A DNA stretch of 42,779 nt from Mycolicibacterium rhodesiae (GCF_002086695.1 NZ_MVIH01000024.1:1-42779), one strand, 5' to 3'. Counted from the stretch's first letter, positions 1-9,172 are shown. Notes: generated from the letters alone by a model not told the origin. Program-made: numbers and translations.

Positions 1-36
1 GGGTATCAGGGCACGGCAAAAAACAACAACAAACAA

Positions 37-136
37 AAACCACCAAACACACTATTGAGTTCTCAAACAACACACCCGGCTAGCATCCGCCAGCAGGCAA
101 CCCCACCAACTTACTACAAGTCTTTGGCGGCGTCAA
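37..136 (-). promoter_or_regulatory. rRNA operon promoter and antitermination leader (rrn lies left of the window)
   Basis: Read on the minus strand just downstream of murA. A -35-like TTGACG (131-136) is followed after 17 nt by TAAGTT (108-113). Then comes a leader with GTTGTTTGAGAACTCAA (55-71) and a T/G-rich run. This is the conserved actinobacterial 16S leader with its boxA-type antitermination signal, and TTGAGttCTCAA is itself an inverted repeat. In mycobacteria murA lies directly upstream of an rRNA operon, so rrs should begin just off the left edge. The leader identity is firm; the exact promoter hexamers are inferred. Confidence 0.75.
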
Positions 137-188
137 CTGCCGCTGCCCTCCCGTCTCCGGGTCCGGCGCGGCTGGCCGACTGCCTACA

Positions 189-1439
189 CTACACGCGTTC
201 TATCTCAGCTCCAAGTCGCACCAGATTCTCCACGAAGAGCGGGTAGCCCCGGTCGATGTGAAACACGTCGTGAACTTCGGTTTCTCCGTCTGCGACCAGC
301 CCGGCCAGCACCAAACCGGCGCCGGCCCGGATGTCCGAACACCACACCGGCGCACTCGAGAGCTGCGGGATCCCCCGCACCACAGCGTGGTGGCCGTCCG
401 TCCGGGCATCCGCGCCCAGGCGGATCATCTCCTCGACGAACCGGAACCTCGCCTCGAACACGTTCTCGGTGATCATCGACGTCCCGTCGGCGATCGACGC
501 CAACGCGATCGCCATCGGCTGCAGATCGGTGGGAAAACCCGGGAACGGCAGCGTCGCGACATTGCCGGCCTTCGGGCGGTCGTACTGCACCACCCGGAAC
601 CCGTTGTCGTGCTGGGTGACGGTGGCGCCCGCGTCGTGCAACTTGTGCAACACCAGCTGGAGGTGAGCCGGGTCCACCCCGGTGACCGCGATGTCGCCGC
701 GGGTCATCGCCGCGGCGATCCCCCAGGTCGCGGCGACGATTCGGTCGCCGATCACCCGGTGCTCGGTCGGGTGCAGCCGCGGGACGCCGGTGATCGTCAG
801 CGTCGACGTACCCGCGCCCTCGATGTGGGCGCCCATCTGGCAGAGCATTTCGCAGAGGTCGACGACGTCGGGCTCGCGGGCCGCATTGTGGATCGTGGTG
901 ACACCCTCGGCGACCACCGCAGCCATCAGGATGTTCTCGGTCGCCCCCACCGACGGGAACTCCAGCTGGATCTCCGCACCGTGTAAACGCTCGGCGGTGG
1001 CTACCACGCAGCCGTGCTCGATCGTGCAGTCGGCGCCCAGCTGCCGAAGCCCCGCCTGATGCATATCCAGTGGGCGCGAGCCGATCGCGTCGCCACCGGG
1101 CAGTGCGACCCGCGCGCGTTTACACCGTCCGACCAACGGTCCCAGTACACAGACCGAGGCCCGGAACTGGCGCACCGCGGCGAAGTCCGCTTCGTACTTT
1201 GGCTCGTCGGGCGAGGTGATCCGCACGACCGAACCGTCGAGTTCCACGTTGGCGCCGAGGCCGCGGAGGACCTCCGCCATCAATGGCACGTCAAGAATGT
1301 CGGGGCAGTTGGTGATCGTGGTGGTGCCCTCGGCCAGCAGACTGGCCGCCATCAGTTTCAGAACGCTGTTTTTGGCGCCCCCAACGGCGACTTCGCCCGA
1401 CAACCGGTTGCCGCCGGTCACCACGAAACGCTCGCCCAC
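189..1439 (-). CDS. murA: UDP-N-acetylglucosamine 1-carboxyvinyltransferase MurA
   Basis: First committed step of peptidoglycan synthesis in the cytoplasm: transfers enolpyruvate from PEP to UDP-GlcNAc. The protein is about 416 aa, normal for the family, with the two-lobed inside-out alpha/beta fold sequence throughout. The chosen start is GTG at 1439 (GERFVVTGG follows), matching mycobacterial homologues; an in-frame ATG at 1499 would add 20 residues without family similarity. In the catalytic loop PGGDAIGSRP, the usual Cys is Asp117. In M. tuberculosis the same substitution makes MurA insensitive to fosfomycin. It diverges from the adenosyltransferase gene at 1502 and lies upstream of an rRNA operon. 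Confidence 0.97.
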   Translation of the reverse strand: MGERFVVTGGNRLSGEVAVGGAKNSVLKLMAASLLAEGTTTITNCPDILDVPLMAEVLRGLGANVELDGSVVRITSPDEPKYEADFAAVRQFRASVCVLGPLVGRCKRARVALPGGDAIGSRPLDMHQAGLRQLGADCTIEHGCVVATAERLHGAEIQLEFPSVGATENILMAAVVAEGVTTIHNAAREPDVVDLCEMLCQMGAHIEGAGTSTLTITGVPRLHPTEHRVIGDRIVAATWGIAAAMTRGDIAVTGVDPAHLQLVLHKLHDAGATVTQHDNGFRVVQYDRPKAGNVATLPFPGFPTDLQPMAIALASIADGTSMITENVFEARFRFVEEMIRLGADARTDGHHAVVRGIPQLSSAPVWCSDIRAGAGLVLAGLVADGETEVHDVFHIDRGYPLFVENLVRLGAEIERV

Positions 1440-1501
1440 GGCCGTTAGTTTAGTGGAGGCACGGCCCTGCAACGTGCCACCAGGCCGGTACGGTTTCACT
1501 C

Positions 1502-2095
1502 ATGGCAGTACACCTGACCCGCATTTATACCCGGACCGGCGACGACGGGACATCCGGACTGAGTGATTTCTCACGGGTGGACAAGAATGACCCGCGGCTG
1601 ATCGCGTACGCCGACTGTGACGAGGCCAATGCCGCGCTCGGCGTGGCCGTCGCCCTGGGCCAACCCGACGAGGACCTGCGCAAAGTCCTGGTGCAGATTC
1701 AAAACGACTTGTTCGACGCGGGCGCCGACCTGTCCACTCCGGTCGTCGAAAACCCCGACTATCCGCCGTTGCGGATCACCGCGCCGTACGTAGAGCGGCT
1801 CGAGGCGTGGTGCGATCACTACAACGAAAACCTGCCGGCACTAAACTCGTTCATCCTGCCCGGCGGCACCCCGCTGTCGGCCTTGTTGCATGTCGCGCGG
1901 ACGGTGACCCGGCGCGCCGAGCGCTCGGCGTGGGTCGCGGTCAGGGCCTACCCCGATACCGTCAGCCCACTGCCGGCGCGGTACCTCAATCGGCTATCCG
2001 ACCTGCTGTTCATCCTGTGCCGGGTGGCCAATCCCGGCGGTGACGTGTTGTGGCAGCCCGGCGGCGGCAAAGCCGAAGGGCCTGCGAAGAAATAG
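1502..2095 (+). CDS. Cob(I)alamin adenosyltransferase, PduO type
   Basis: Transfers the adenosyl group of ATP to cob(I)alamin, making adenosylcobalamin for B12-dependent enzymes such as methylmalonyl-CoA mutase. The protein is 197 aa and begins with the PduO-type ATP-binding signature (IYTRTGDDGTSGLSDFSRV, residues 8-26). It later has the helical-bundle motifs FILPGGTPLSALLHVARTV and RRAER, with RYLNRLSDLLFIL near the C-terminus. The start ATG at 1502 gives the canonical N-terminus. It is divergent from murA (62-nt gap) and ends 1 nt before the convergent DUF2550 gene. The corresponding M. tuberculosis gene, from memory, is Rv1314c. Family assignment is secure. Confidence 0.93.
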   Translation: MAVHLTRIYTRTGDDGTSGLSDFSRVDKNDPRLIAYADCDEANAALGVAVALGQPDEDLRKVLVQIQNDLFDAGADLSTPVVENPDYPPLRITAPYVERLEAWCDHYNENLPALNSFILPGGTPLSALLHVARTVTRRAERSAWVAVRAYPDTVSPLPARYLNRLSDLLFILCRVANPGGDVLWQPGGGKAEGPAKK

Positions 2096-2096
2096 C

Positions 2097-2540
2097 TCAG
2101 GCCGTGCGGCGCCGCGCACGCGGCGACGGACTCGATTCCACCCAGGACAGAAACGCCGTCAGCGCACCGCGGTCCAGCGCCATCTCGTATCCGCGTCCGC
2201 GCTCGCCGGTCGTGTCGTGCAGTTCCAGCACAACGATCGCGTCGGACATGATGTCGAACTCGTCGCCACGCGGACCACGTCGTGCGATGACCTCGAGCCC
2301 GCGCCGGCTCAGCCGGCGATCAGGCCACCACCGCAGACTCGACAACCGATAGAACCTGGCCTCATCACCGCGATAACGGATCACCCCGTGCCGCCAGCCG
2401 TGCCCACCGACCGCCGGGGTGTCACGCAGAATCGCCGCCGTCCCACCCTGCCGAAGCTTCCACAACCGGTAGGTCAGGGCCGCGACGACAAGTCCCAGCA
2501 CACTGACCAGCGCGACCATGAACATCATCGGCGCGCTCAT
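2097..2540 (-). CDS. DUF2550 domain membrane protein (Rv1312-like)
   Basis: A 147-aa protein of unknown function that follows atpC in mycobacteria. One N-terminal transmembrane helix (about residues 5-24, MMFMVALVSVLGLVVAALTYRL in part) is followed by a cytoplasmic domain. That domain has tryptophan- and arginine-rich stretches (HGWRHGVIRYRGDEARFYRL, SLRWWPDRRLSR) typical of DUF2550. It lies 17 nt after atpC and is probably co-transcribed with the ATP synthase genes. No enzymatic motif is visible, so its role in energy metabolism is only suggested by position. Confidence 0.85.
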   Translation of the reverse strand: MSAPMMFMVALVSVLGLVVAALTYRLWKLRQGGTAAILRDTPAVGGHGWRHGVIRYRGDEARFYRLSSLRWWPDRRLSRRGLEVIARRGPRGDEFDIMSDAIVVLELHDTTGERGRGYEMALDRGALTAFLSWVESSPSPRARRRTA

Positions 2541-2557
2541 CAGTCGCTGGCTCTCGA

Positions 2558-2923
2558 CTAGTCGATCTGGCCTAGGGCGCGCAGACGCGCCCGACCCCGG
2601 GCGGCGGTCTGCGGATCATCGGACTCCGCATCGGACTTGGCGGCGTCCGCGTCGATCTCGGACTCGAACTCCGCGGACTCGGCGAGGATCGTCACGCCCT
2701 CCTCGGTGACCGACAGATAACCGCCGTCGACGGCGATCCGCAGATCGTCCTCGCCCTCGCGCTCGACACGCACCATCGCGTCATCGACGAGCTGTGCCAC
2801 GAGCGGGATGTGCCGAGGCAGGATGCCGATCTCGCCCGACGTGGTGCGGGTGAAGACGAACGTCGCCTTACCCGACCAGATCTTGCGCTCGACGGCGACG
2901 ATGTCGACGTCCAATTCGGCCAT
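2558..2923 (-). CDS. atpC: ATP synthase F1 subunit epsilon
   Basis: Central-stalk subunit of F1Fo ATP synthase; it couples gamma rotation to the c-ring and can restrain ATP hydrolysis. It is 121 aa, the short mycobacterial type. The N-terminal beta-sandwich is typical (AVERKIWSGKATFVFTRTTSGEIGILPRHIPLVAQL), and the C-terminal helical part (about residues 85-121) is short, acidic and then Arg-rich. It is the last atp gene of the operon, 27 nt after atpD. Length and sequence leave little doubt. Confidence 0.97.
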   Translation of the reverse strand: MAELDVDIVAVERKIWSGKATFVFTRTTSGEIGILPRHIPLVAQLVDDAMVRVEREGEDDLRIAVDGGYLSVTEEGVTILAESAEFESEIDADAAKSDAESDDPQTAARGRARLRALGQID

Positions 2924-2950
2924 CTCACATCACCTTTCGCGTCTGTACCG

Positions 2951-4381
2951 TCACAGCTTGGCGCCGAGGCTCTCGGCCTTCTTCGCCAGGTCGTCCAGGC
3001 CGCCGATCAGGAAGAACGCCTGCTCGGGCAGGTGGTCGAACTCGCCCTTGGCCAGCTTGTCGAAGGCCTCGACGGTTTCCTTGAGCGGCACCGTGGAACC
3101 GGGCTGGCCGGTGAACTGCTCGGCAGCCATCATGTTCTGGCTCAGGAAGCGCTCGATCTTGCGGGCGCGGTACACCAGCACCTTGTCCTCTTCGGAGAGC
3201 TCGTCGATACCGAGGATCGCGATGATGTCCTGAAGATCCTTGTAGCGCTGCAGGATCCGGATGACTTCCTGGGCGACCCGGTAGTGCTCGTCACCGACCA
3301 CGCTCGGGTGCAGGATCGTCGAGCTCGACGCCAGCGGATCCACCGCCGGGAAGATGCCCTTGGAGAACACCGCGCGAGAAAGCTCGGTGGTGGCATCCAG
3401 GTGCGCGAACGTGGTGGCCGGCGCCGGGTCGGTGTAGTCGTCGGCGGGCACGTACACGGCCTGCATCGAGGTGATGGAACGACCACGCGTCGAGGTGATG
3501 CGCTCCTGGAGCTCACCCATCTCGTCAGCCAGCGTCGGCTGGTAACCCACCGCAGACGGCATACGGCCGAGCAAGGTGGACACCTCGGACCCGGCCTGGG
3601 TGAACCGGAAGATGTTGTCGATGAACAGCAGCACGTCCTGGCCCTGCTCATCGCGGAAGAACTCCGCCATGGTCAGCGCGGACAGTGCGACGCGCATACG
3701 GGTGCCCGGCGGCTCGTCCATCTGGCCGAACACCAACGCGGTGTCCTTGAGCACGTTGGCGTCCGCGAGCTCGACCCAGAGGTCGTTGCCCTCACGGGTG
3801 CGCTCCCCCACGCCGGCGAACACCGAGGTGCCACCGAAGTTGCGGGCGATGCGGTTGATCATCTCCTGGATCAGCACGGTCTTACCGACGCCGGCACCGC
3901 CGAACAGGGCGATCTTGCCGCCACGCACGTACGGGGTCAGCAGGTCGACGACCTTGAGGCCGGTCTCCAGCATCTCGGTGCGCGGCTCGAGGTCGGCGAA
4001 GGCCGGCGGCTTGCGGTGGATGGACCAGTGCTCGAAGTCCTTGCCGTAGCCGGGGTCGTCGAGGCAGTCGCCCAGGGCGTTGAACACGTGGCCCTTCACC
4101 CCGTCACCAACCGGCACGGAGATCGAGGCGCCAGTGTCGGACACCTCGACGCCACGCACCAGGCCGTCGGTCGGCTGCATGGAGATGCAGCGCACCAGGT
4201 TGTCACCCAGGTGCTGGGCAACCTCGAGGGTCAGGGTCTTGGCCAGCGCGCCGAAGGTGATCTCGGCGTGCAGCGCGTTGAACAGTTCGGGCACTGAGCC
4301 ACGCGGGAACTCGACGTCCACCACGGGGCCGGTGATGCGGACGACGCGTCCGGCGGTCTTGGTCTCTACGGCAGCAGTCAT
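2951..4381 (-). CDS. atpD: ATP synthase F1 subunit beta
   Basis: Catalytic subunit of F1. The protein is 476 aa. It has the N-terminal beta-barrel, a nucleotide-binding domain with P-loop GGAGVGKT (161-168) and the following GERTREGNDL catalytic region. The Walker B strand is in VLLFIDNIFRFTQAGSEVS, and the DELSEED-type lever reads DELSEEDK. It lies between atpG (23 nt upstream) and atpC. No unusual substitutions were noticed. Confidence 0.99.
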   Translation of the reverse strand: MTAAVETKTAGRVVRITGPVVDVEFPRGSVPELFNALHAEITFGALAKTLTLEVAQHLGDNLVRCISMQPTDGLVRGVEVSDTGASISVPVGDGVKGHVFNALGDCLDDPGYGKDFEHWSIHRKPPAFADLEPRTEMLETGLKVVDLLTPYVRGGKIALFGGAGVGKTVLIQEMINRIARNFGGTSVFAGVGERTREGNDLWVELADANVLKDTALVFGQMDEPPGTRMRVALSALTMAEFFRDEQGQDVLLFIDNIFRFTQAGSEVSTLLGRMPSAVGYQPTLADEMGELQERITSTRGRSITSMQAVYVPADDYTDPAPATTFAHLDATTELSRAVFSKGIFPAVDPLASSSTILHPSVVGDEHYRVAQEVIRILQRYKDLQDIIAILGIDELSEEDKVLVYRARKIERFLSQNMMAAEQFTGQPGSTVPLKETVEAFDKLAKGEFDHLPEQAFFLIGGLDDLAKKAESLGAKL

Positions 4382-4404
4382 TCTCTCTTCGCTTCCTGTG
4401 TGGC

Positions 4405-5328
4405 CTATTTCGCGTCGGCCAGCGCGTTGGCGCCACCGACGATTTCGCTGATTTCCTGGGTGATCTGCGCCTGACGTTCGCGGTTGGCCGCCAGCGTGAG
4501 TGCCTTGATGAGATCGTCGGCGTTATCGGTCGCCGACTTCATGGCGCGCCGACGAGATGCCGACTCCGACGCCGCCGCCTCGAGCAACGCCGCGTACACA
4601 CGCGTGGCGATGTATCGCGGCAGCAGTGAATCGAACAGCTCCTCGGCATTGGGCTCGAACGAGAACAGGGTCTGCGGGCCGGTTTCCGGTTCGCCGACGT
4701 ACTCGACGACCATCGGAGCGATCCTCAGCGCCGCGGCTGTCTGCGACAGCATCGACTTGAACTCCGTCGACACGATGTGGAGTTCGTCGACACCGAGGAC
4801 TCCGTCGGCGCCGGCCTCGTCACCCTCGTCGTCGACGCCGGACATGAACGCCGTCACCAGGGTGTCGGCGATCTCCTTGGCGTTGTCGTACTCGGGCCGC
4901 TCGGAGAAGCCGGTCCACGACTCCTTGACCTCGCGCTGACGGAAGCTGTAGTAGCCCAGCGCTTTCCGGCCGACGACGTAGAGCACCGGATCCTTGCCCT
5001 CTTCCCGCAACAGCGAGAAGAGTTCCTCGGCCCGGCGCAACACGTTCGCGTTGTAGCCGCCGCACAGACCGCGATCCGACGAGACCACCAGCACACCGGC
5101 CCGGCGTGGGTTCTCCCGCGCGACGAGCAGCGGGTGATCGAGCGCGCTCGCGCCCGCCAGCTCGGTGAGCATATTCGTGATCTCGCTGGAGTAGGGCCGA
5201 GCCGCATCGACCCGGGCCTGCGCCTTGGCGATCCGCGACGTGGCGATCAGCTCCTGAGCCTTCGTGATCTTCTTGATCGACGAGGCGGAGCGGATACGTC
5301 CGCGTAGTTCGCGAAGTGTGGCTGCCAT
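4405..5328 (-). CDS. atpG: ATP synthase F1 subunit gamma
   Basis: Rotor shaft of F1, 307 aa. The N-terminal helix MAATLRELRGRIRSASSIKKITKA and the C-terminal helix (ANRERQAQITQEISEIVGGANAL) form the coiled-coil axle. An acidic loop (about residues 165-178, GVDDEGDEAGADGVLG) matches the mycobacteria-specific gamma insertion, implicated in other mycobacteria in limiting ATP hydrolysis. It sits 18 nt after atpA and 23 nt before atpD. The loop is seen directly; its function is inferred from the family. Confidence 0.98.
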   Translation of the reverse strand: MAATLRELRGRIRSASSIKKITKAQELIATSRIAKAQARVDAARPYSSEITNMLTELAGASALDHPLLVARENPRRAGVLVVSSDRGLCGGYNANVLRRAEELFSLLREEGKDPVLYVVGRKALGYYSFRQREVKESWTGFSERPEYDNAKEIADTLVTAFMSGVDDEGDEAGADGVLGVDELHIVSTEFKSMLSQTAAALRIAPMVVEYVGEPETGPQTLFSFEPNAEELFDSLLPRYIATRVYAALLEAAASESASRRRAMKSATDNADDLIKALTLAANRERQAQITQEISEIVGGANALADAK

Positions 5329-5346
5329 TTTCCTATAGCTCTTCTA

Positions 5347-6996
5347 CTAGTTCTTTTTGGGCGCCGGCTTACGGACCTTGACCGATTCCTTCTCCAGGTC
5401 CTCGGGATCCAGAGCCTCGGCGTCGTGCTCGTCAGCGACCACAGAGCTGCCGTCAGATGCGGCGAAGCCCTTCTTGAACTCGTCGATGACCGAGACCAGC
5501 TTCTTCTCGGCGTCCTCGGAAAGCTTCTTGGACTCCTTGATGCCCTCGAGGATCTCGGAGTGACTGGCCTTCACGTGCTCCAGGAACTCGGACTCGAAGC
5601 GCGAAACATCCTCGGCCGGAACCGAATCCAGATGCCCCTGAGTGCCGAGGAAGATCGCGACGACCTGATCCTCGACCGCCATCGGGCTGTACTGGGCCTG
5701 CTTGAGCAGCTCGACGAGGCGCACACCGCGGTCCAGCTGAGCCTTCGACGCGGCATCCAGGTCGGATGCGAACGCCGCGAAGGCCTCCAGCTCGCGGTAC
5801 TGCGACAGGTCCAGACGCAGCGAACCGGCAACCTCTTTCATCGCCTTGATCTGGGCGGCACCACCGACGCGGGACACCGACACACCGACGTTCACGGCCG
5901 GGCGCACACCCTGGTTGAACAGGTCGGACTCCAGGAAGCACTGGCCGTCGGTGATCGAGATGACGTTGGTCGGGATGAACGCCGAGATGTCGTTGGCCTT
6001 GGTCTCGATGATCGGCAGACCGGTCATCGAGCCGCCGCCGAGCTCGTCGGACAGCTTGGCGCAACGCTCCAGCAGGCGGGAGTGCAGGTAGAACACGTCG
6101 CCGGGGAAGGCTTCGCGGCCCGGCGGGCGGCGCAGCAGCAGCGAGATCGCGCGGTAGGCGTCGGCCTGCTTGGACAGATCGTCGAACACGATCAGCACGT
6201 GCTTGCCGTTGTACATCCAGTGCTGGCCGATGGCCGAACCCGTGTACGGCGCAAGCCATTTGAAGCCAGCGGCGTCGGAAGCCGGCGCCGCGACGATGGT
6301 GGTGTACTCCATCGCGCCACCGTCTTCGAGGGCCCGCTTCACCGAAGCGATCGTGGTGCCTTTCTGGCCGATCGCGACGTAGACACAGCGCACCTGCTGG
6401 TTGGGATCGCCGGTCTCCCACGCTTCCCGCTGGTTGAGGATGGTGTCGACGCAGACGGCGGTCTTGCCGGTCTTGCGGTCACCGATGATCAGCTGGCGCT
6501 GGCCGCGGCCGATCGGGGTCATCGCGTCGATGGCCTTGATGCCGGTCTGCAGCGGCTCACCGACGCCTTGGCGCTGCACCACCGACGGTGCCTGCAGCTC
6601 GAGTTCGCGACGACCCTCGGCCTCGATGTCGCCCTGACCGTCGATCGGCTGGCCGAGCGGGTTGATGACGCGGCCCAGGAAGGCGTCGCCGACGGGCACC
6701 GAGAGCACCTCGCCGGTCCGCTTGACCTGCTGACCCTCTTCGATCTTCTCGAACTCACCGAGGATGACCGCGCCGATGCTGTGCTCGTCGAGGTTCAGCG
6801 CGACACCGAGCACGCCGCCGGGGAACTCCAGCAGTTCCTGGGTCATCACCGAGGGCAGGCCCTCGACGTGGGCGATGCCGTCGCCGGCGTCGATGACGGT
6901 ACCGACCTCCTCGCGCCCGGTATCCGCCTCGAAGCTCGAGACGTACTCCTGGACGGCGCCCTGGATGTCGTCAGCCGAGATTGTCAACTCTGCCAT
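5347..6996 (-). CDS. atpA: ATP synthase F1 subunit alpha
   Basis: Non-catalytic nucleotide-binding subunit of F1, 549 aa. P-loop GDRKTGKT lies at 172-179, after the N-terminal beta-barrel. The C-terminus carries an extra tail of about 35 residues after the helical bundle (from about 514, acidic DEHDAEALDPEDLEKE then basic KVRKPAPKKN). This is the mycobacterial extension that, in studied species, latches onto gamma and suppresses ATP hydrolysis. There is a 71-nt gap to the upstream b-delta gene. The assignment is certain; the regulatory role of the tail is taken from the family. Confidence 0.99.
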   Translation of the reverse strand: MAELTISADDIQGAVQEYVSSFEADTGREEVGTVIDAGDGIAHVEGLPSVMTQELLEFPGGVLGVALNLDEHSIGAVILGEFEKIEEGQQVKRTGEVLSVPVGDAFLGRVINPLGQPIDGQGDIEAEGRRELELQAPSVVQRQGVGEPLQTGIKAIDAMTPIGRGQRQLIIGDRKTGKTAVCVDTILNQREAWETGDPNQQVRCVYVAIGQKGTTIASVKRALEDGGAMEYTTIVAAPASDAAGFKWLAPYTGSAIGQHWMYNGKHVLIVFDDLSKQADAYRAISLLLRRPPGREAFPGDVFYLHSRLLERCAKLSDELGGGSMTGLPIIETKANDISAFIPTNVISITDGQCFLESDLFNQGVRPAVNVGVSVSRVGGAAQIKAMKEVAGSLRLDLSQYRELEAFAAFASDLDAASKAQLDRGVRLVELLKQAQYSPMAVEDQVVAIFLGTQGHLDSVPAEDVSRFESEFLEHVKASHSEILEGIKESKKLSEDAEKKLVSVIDEFKKGFAASDGSSVVADEHDAEALDPEDLEKESVKVRKPAPKKN

Positions 6997-7067
6997 GGCT
7001 TTTCGTCTTCCTGCCTTTGTTATGGGTCTTGGGGTTCGGGTGGCCTTGAGGCCGGTCAGTCGGTCGG

Positions 7068-8399
7068 CTAATCGGGAAGCCGCGTCACAGCTGCATCCAG
7101 CCGTGAGGACAACGTCCCGTCGATCACCTCATCGCCGACGGCGACCGAAAGGCCGCCCAGCAGAGAGGGATCGATGTTCAGCTGCACCGAAACAGGGTGG
7201 TTGTAGATCCGGGTCAGCACCTCGGTCAGGCGGGTGCGCTGCTCCGAACTGAGCTCGGCAGCCGCACTGACCTGAGCGACGACCTCGCCGCGCCGGGCGA
7301 CCGCAAGTTGCGCGAGTGCGAGCACCGCTTCGTCGGCGCGGTCGCCGCGCAGCAGGCTGACGGTCTGAACCAGCAGGGCGGTCGCGGTCGCGTTGGCTCC
7401 GGTGCCGTCACTGAGGACCTTGCGCAGCAACTCGATTCGGCCGGCGGCCGGTGCGGCGTAGTCACCCAGCAGGGAGGTCAGCCGGGGCTGCTCGTCCAGG
7501 ATGCGGGTGAAACGGAAGAGCTGCTCCTCCACCTCGTCGGCCTGGTTTTCGCGCTCCGCACGGGTCAGCAGTGCCAGCCGCGCGACATGCTCGACCACGT
7601 CGACCAGATCCGACGTCAACGACCAGCGAACCGACACCGCGGTCTCGAGCAGCTCAAGCGTCTTGTCGCCGACCTTGCCGTCCAGCAGGCGGTGAACCAA
7701 CTGCTTCTTGGCGTCGACCTCTCCGGACGACTCCGCGAGATGGCGGGCGAGGATAGGTTCTGCGATCAGCAGCCCGGCCACCGACGCGAGGTCATCGGAC
7801 AGGGCGGACAACGCATCGGCCGACAGATCCGAGGACAGTGCGTCGAACTTCTCGACCACCGCGGCCTGCGCGTCGCGACTGGCCGACCGCAGATCCGACC
7901 CTGCCTCAGGCGTGTAGGCCGCCGGCGCCATCGAATCCAGCTCATCCAAGAAGCGGTCGACGGTGGCGGACTGCGACTGCGAGTCAGCGACATGCGCACG
8001 CACCAACTCGCCCGCGCGGCGCACCGACTCACTGCCGAGGTCTTGGCGCAACTGCCGAATCAGCTGAGCGCGCAGCAACTGAACCTGTTGCGCACCTTGG
8101 ACTTTGATCCGCTCCACCTCGACATCTGCCTGCGCACGCAGCTGCGCGGTGATGCCCTCGGCATCGACCCGCGCCTCTTCGACGATGCGCTTGGCTTCAG
8201 CCTTGGCCTCGTCGACCCGCTTGGCGTGATGCTTGTCGGCATCAGCCAACCGCGCAGCAGCCTTCGCGCTGTCGTCGAGCTGAGTGCGGACGGCCTCTTT
8301 CTGGTTGGCCATCATCTTCTTCAGCGGCGGCACGACGTACCGCCAGATGATGGCCACGATGACCGCGAAGCCGATGAGCTGTCCGATGAAGGTTGACAT
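7068..8399 (-). CDS. atpH: ATP synthase fused subunit b-delta
   Basis: Peripheral stalk protein of 443 aa, where an ordinary delta is about 180 aa. Residues 1-25 form a membrane helix (FIGQLIGFAVIVAIIWRYVVPPLKK), followed by a long charged coiled coil to about 165 like a second b subunit. The remainder is a normal delta (OSCP) domain that binds the top of F1. This b-delta fusion (Rv1307 type) is a mycobacterial hallmark and pairs with the separate b subunit encoded 3 nt upstream. It is an architecture of the lineage, not a sequencing fusion: the frame is open and similar in composition throughout. Confidence 0.97.
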   Translation of the reverse strand: MSTFIGQLIGFAVIVAIIWRYVVPPLKKMMANQKEAVRTQLDDSAKAAARLADADKHHAKRVDEAKAEAKRIVEEARVDAEGITAQLRAQADVEVERIKVQGAQQVQLLRAQLIRQLRQDLGSESVRRAGELVRAHVADSQSQSATVDRFLDELDSMAPAAYTPEAGSDLRSASRDAQAAVVEKFDALSSDLSADALSALSDDLASVAGLLIAEPILARHLAESSGEVDAKKQLVHRLLDGKVGDKTLELLETAVSVRWSLTSDLVDVVEHVARLALLTRAERENQADEVEEQLFRFTRILDEQPRLTSLLGDYAAPAAGRIELLRKVLSDGTGANATATALLVQTVSLLRGDRADEAVLALAQLAVARRGEVVAQVSAAAELSSEQRTRLTEVLTRIYNHPVSVQLNIDPSLLGGLSVAVGDEVIDGTLSSRLDAAVTRLPD

Positions 8400-8402
8400 G
8401 TC

Positions 8403-8915
8403 CTACCGTCCCGGCGCCGTTGTCGCCGACTCGCTGGAGACCTCAACACCCAGAACGCGGCTGGCCAGCGTGGCAGAAAGCGTGTCCACCGACGACCTCA
8501 GGTCCCCGGAGATGCTGTCGCTCTGCTGCTTGAGCTGATCGGCCGCCTGCTGCAGGGTTGCGGCAGCCTCCTCGCTGGCGCGGCCCCGGTGCTCCTCGAG
8601 GATCTTGCGACCCTCGGCCCGGGCCTCGTCGCGGATCCCCGATGCCTCGGTGCGGGCCTCGGCCATCACCTTCTGGAAGTCGGAGTCCGCGGCGGCGTCC
8701 AGCTCAGTGGCCTTGCGGTTGTTCTCGGTGGTCTTGGCGACCATCTTCTCGCGCTCACCGAGCACCTTCTGGACCGGCGGCACGACGAACTTGCCGATGA
8801 CGCCCAGCACGATCAGGAAGATCGCGAGTACGAAGAAGAAGGTGCCGTTGGGGACGAGGAAGTTCTGGGTGCCACCTTCCTCGGCCGCCAACAGAGTGAC
8901 GCTGTGCTCCCCCAT
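8403..8915 (-). CDS. atpF: ATP synthase Fo subunit b
   Basis: Peripheral stalk subunit, 170 aa. One N-terminal membrane helix (about residues 25-45, FFFVLAIFLIVLGVIGKFVVPP) is followed by a long, highly charged Ala/Glu/Arg-rich coiled coil. It is expected to dimerise with the b-like half of the b-delta fusion encoded immediately downstream (3-nt gap). The gene follows atpE by 5 nt, so the three are translated from one packed message. Confidence 0.97.
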   Translation of the reverse strand: MGEHSVTLLAAEEGGTQNFLVPNGTFFFVLAIFLIVLGVIGKFVVPPVQKVLGEREKMVAKTTENNRKATELDAAADSDFQKVMAEARTEASGIRDEARAEGRKILEEHRGRASEEAAATLQQAADQLKQQSDSISGDLRSSVDTLSATLASRVLGVEVSSESATTAPGR

Positions 8916-8920
8916 GCCGA

Positions 8921-9172
8921 CTAGGAAGCGCCAGGCGTGGCGAACACGAACAGGGCCATGAACGCCAGGTTGATGAAGTACGCCGCTTCCACCAGACCAA
9001 CAGTGATGAAGAAAGGCGTGAACAGCCGGCCCTGGGCCTCGGGCTGCCGGGCGATGCCGGAAATCAGGGCGTTGCCGGCGATGCCGTCACCGATACCGGC
9101 GCCGATGGCACCGCCGCCCAGGATGAGCCCGCCGCCGATCAGGGCTCCCATGACGATTTGAGGGTCTGCCAT
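8921..9172 (-). CDS. atpE: ATP synthase Fo subunit c (bedaquiline target)
   Basis: Proteolipid of the proton-driven c-ring, 83 aa with two membrane helices and the polar loop ARQPEAQGR. The proton-carrying glutamate is Glu62, in GLVEAAYF. Residues where bedaquiline resistance arises in M. tuberculosis are wild-type-like here: Asp29 (their Asp28), Glu62 (Glu61), Ala64 (Ala63). The M. xenopi-type Ala-to-Met change is absent, so the ring should bind diarylquinolines. Translation starts at ATG 9172 behind a perfect AAGGAGG (see the regulatory entry), fitting the many copies of c per complex. Confidence 0.98.
   Translation of the reverse strand: MADPQIVMGALIGGGLILGGGAIGAGIGDGIAGNALISGIARQPEAQGRLFTPFFITVGLVEAAYFINLAFMALFVFATPGAS

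Noticed and set aside
2810..4297. Long plus-strand open frames opposite atpD, and similarly opposite atpA, wecA and argS
   Set aside because: They are mirror frames of GC-rich genes, rich in Arg, His, Gly and Gln with no protein family; the minus-strand genes fully explain the DNA.
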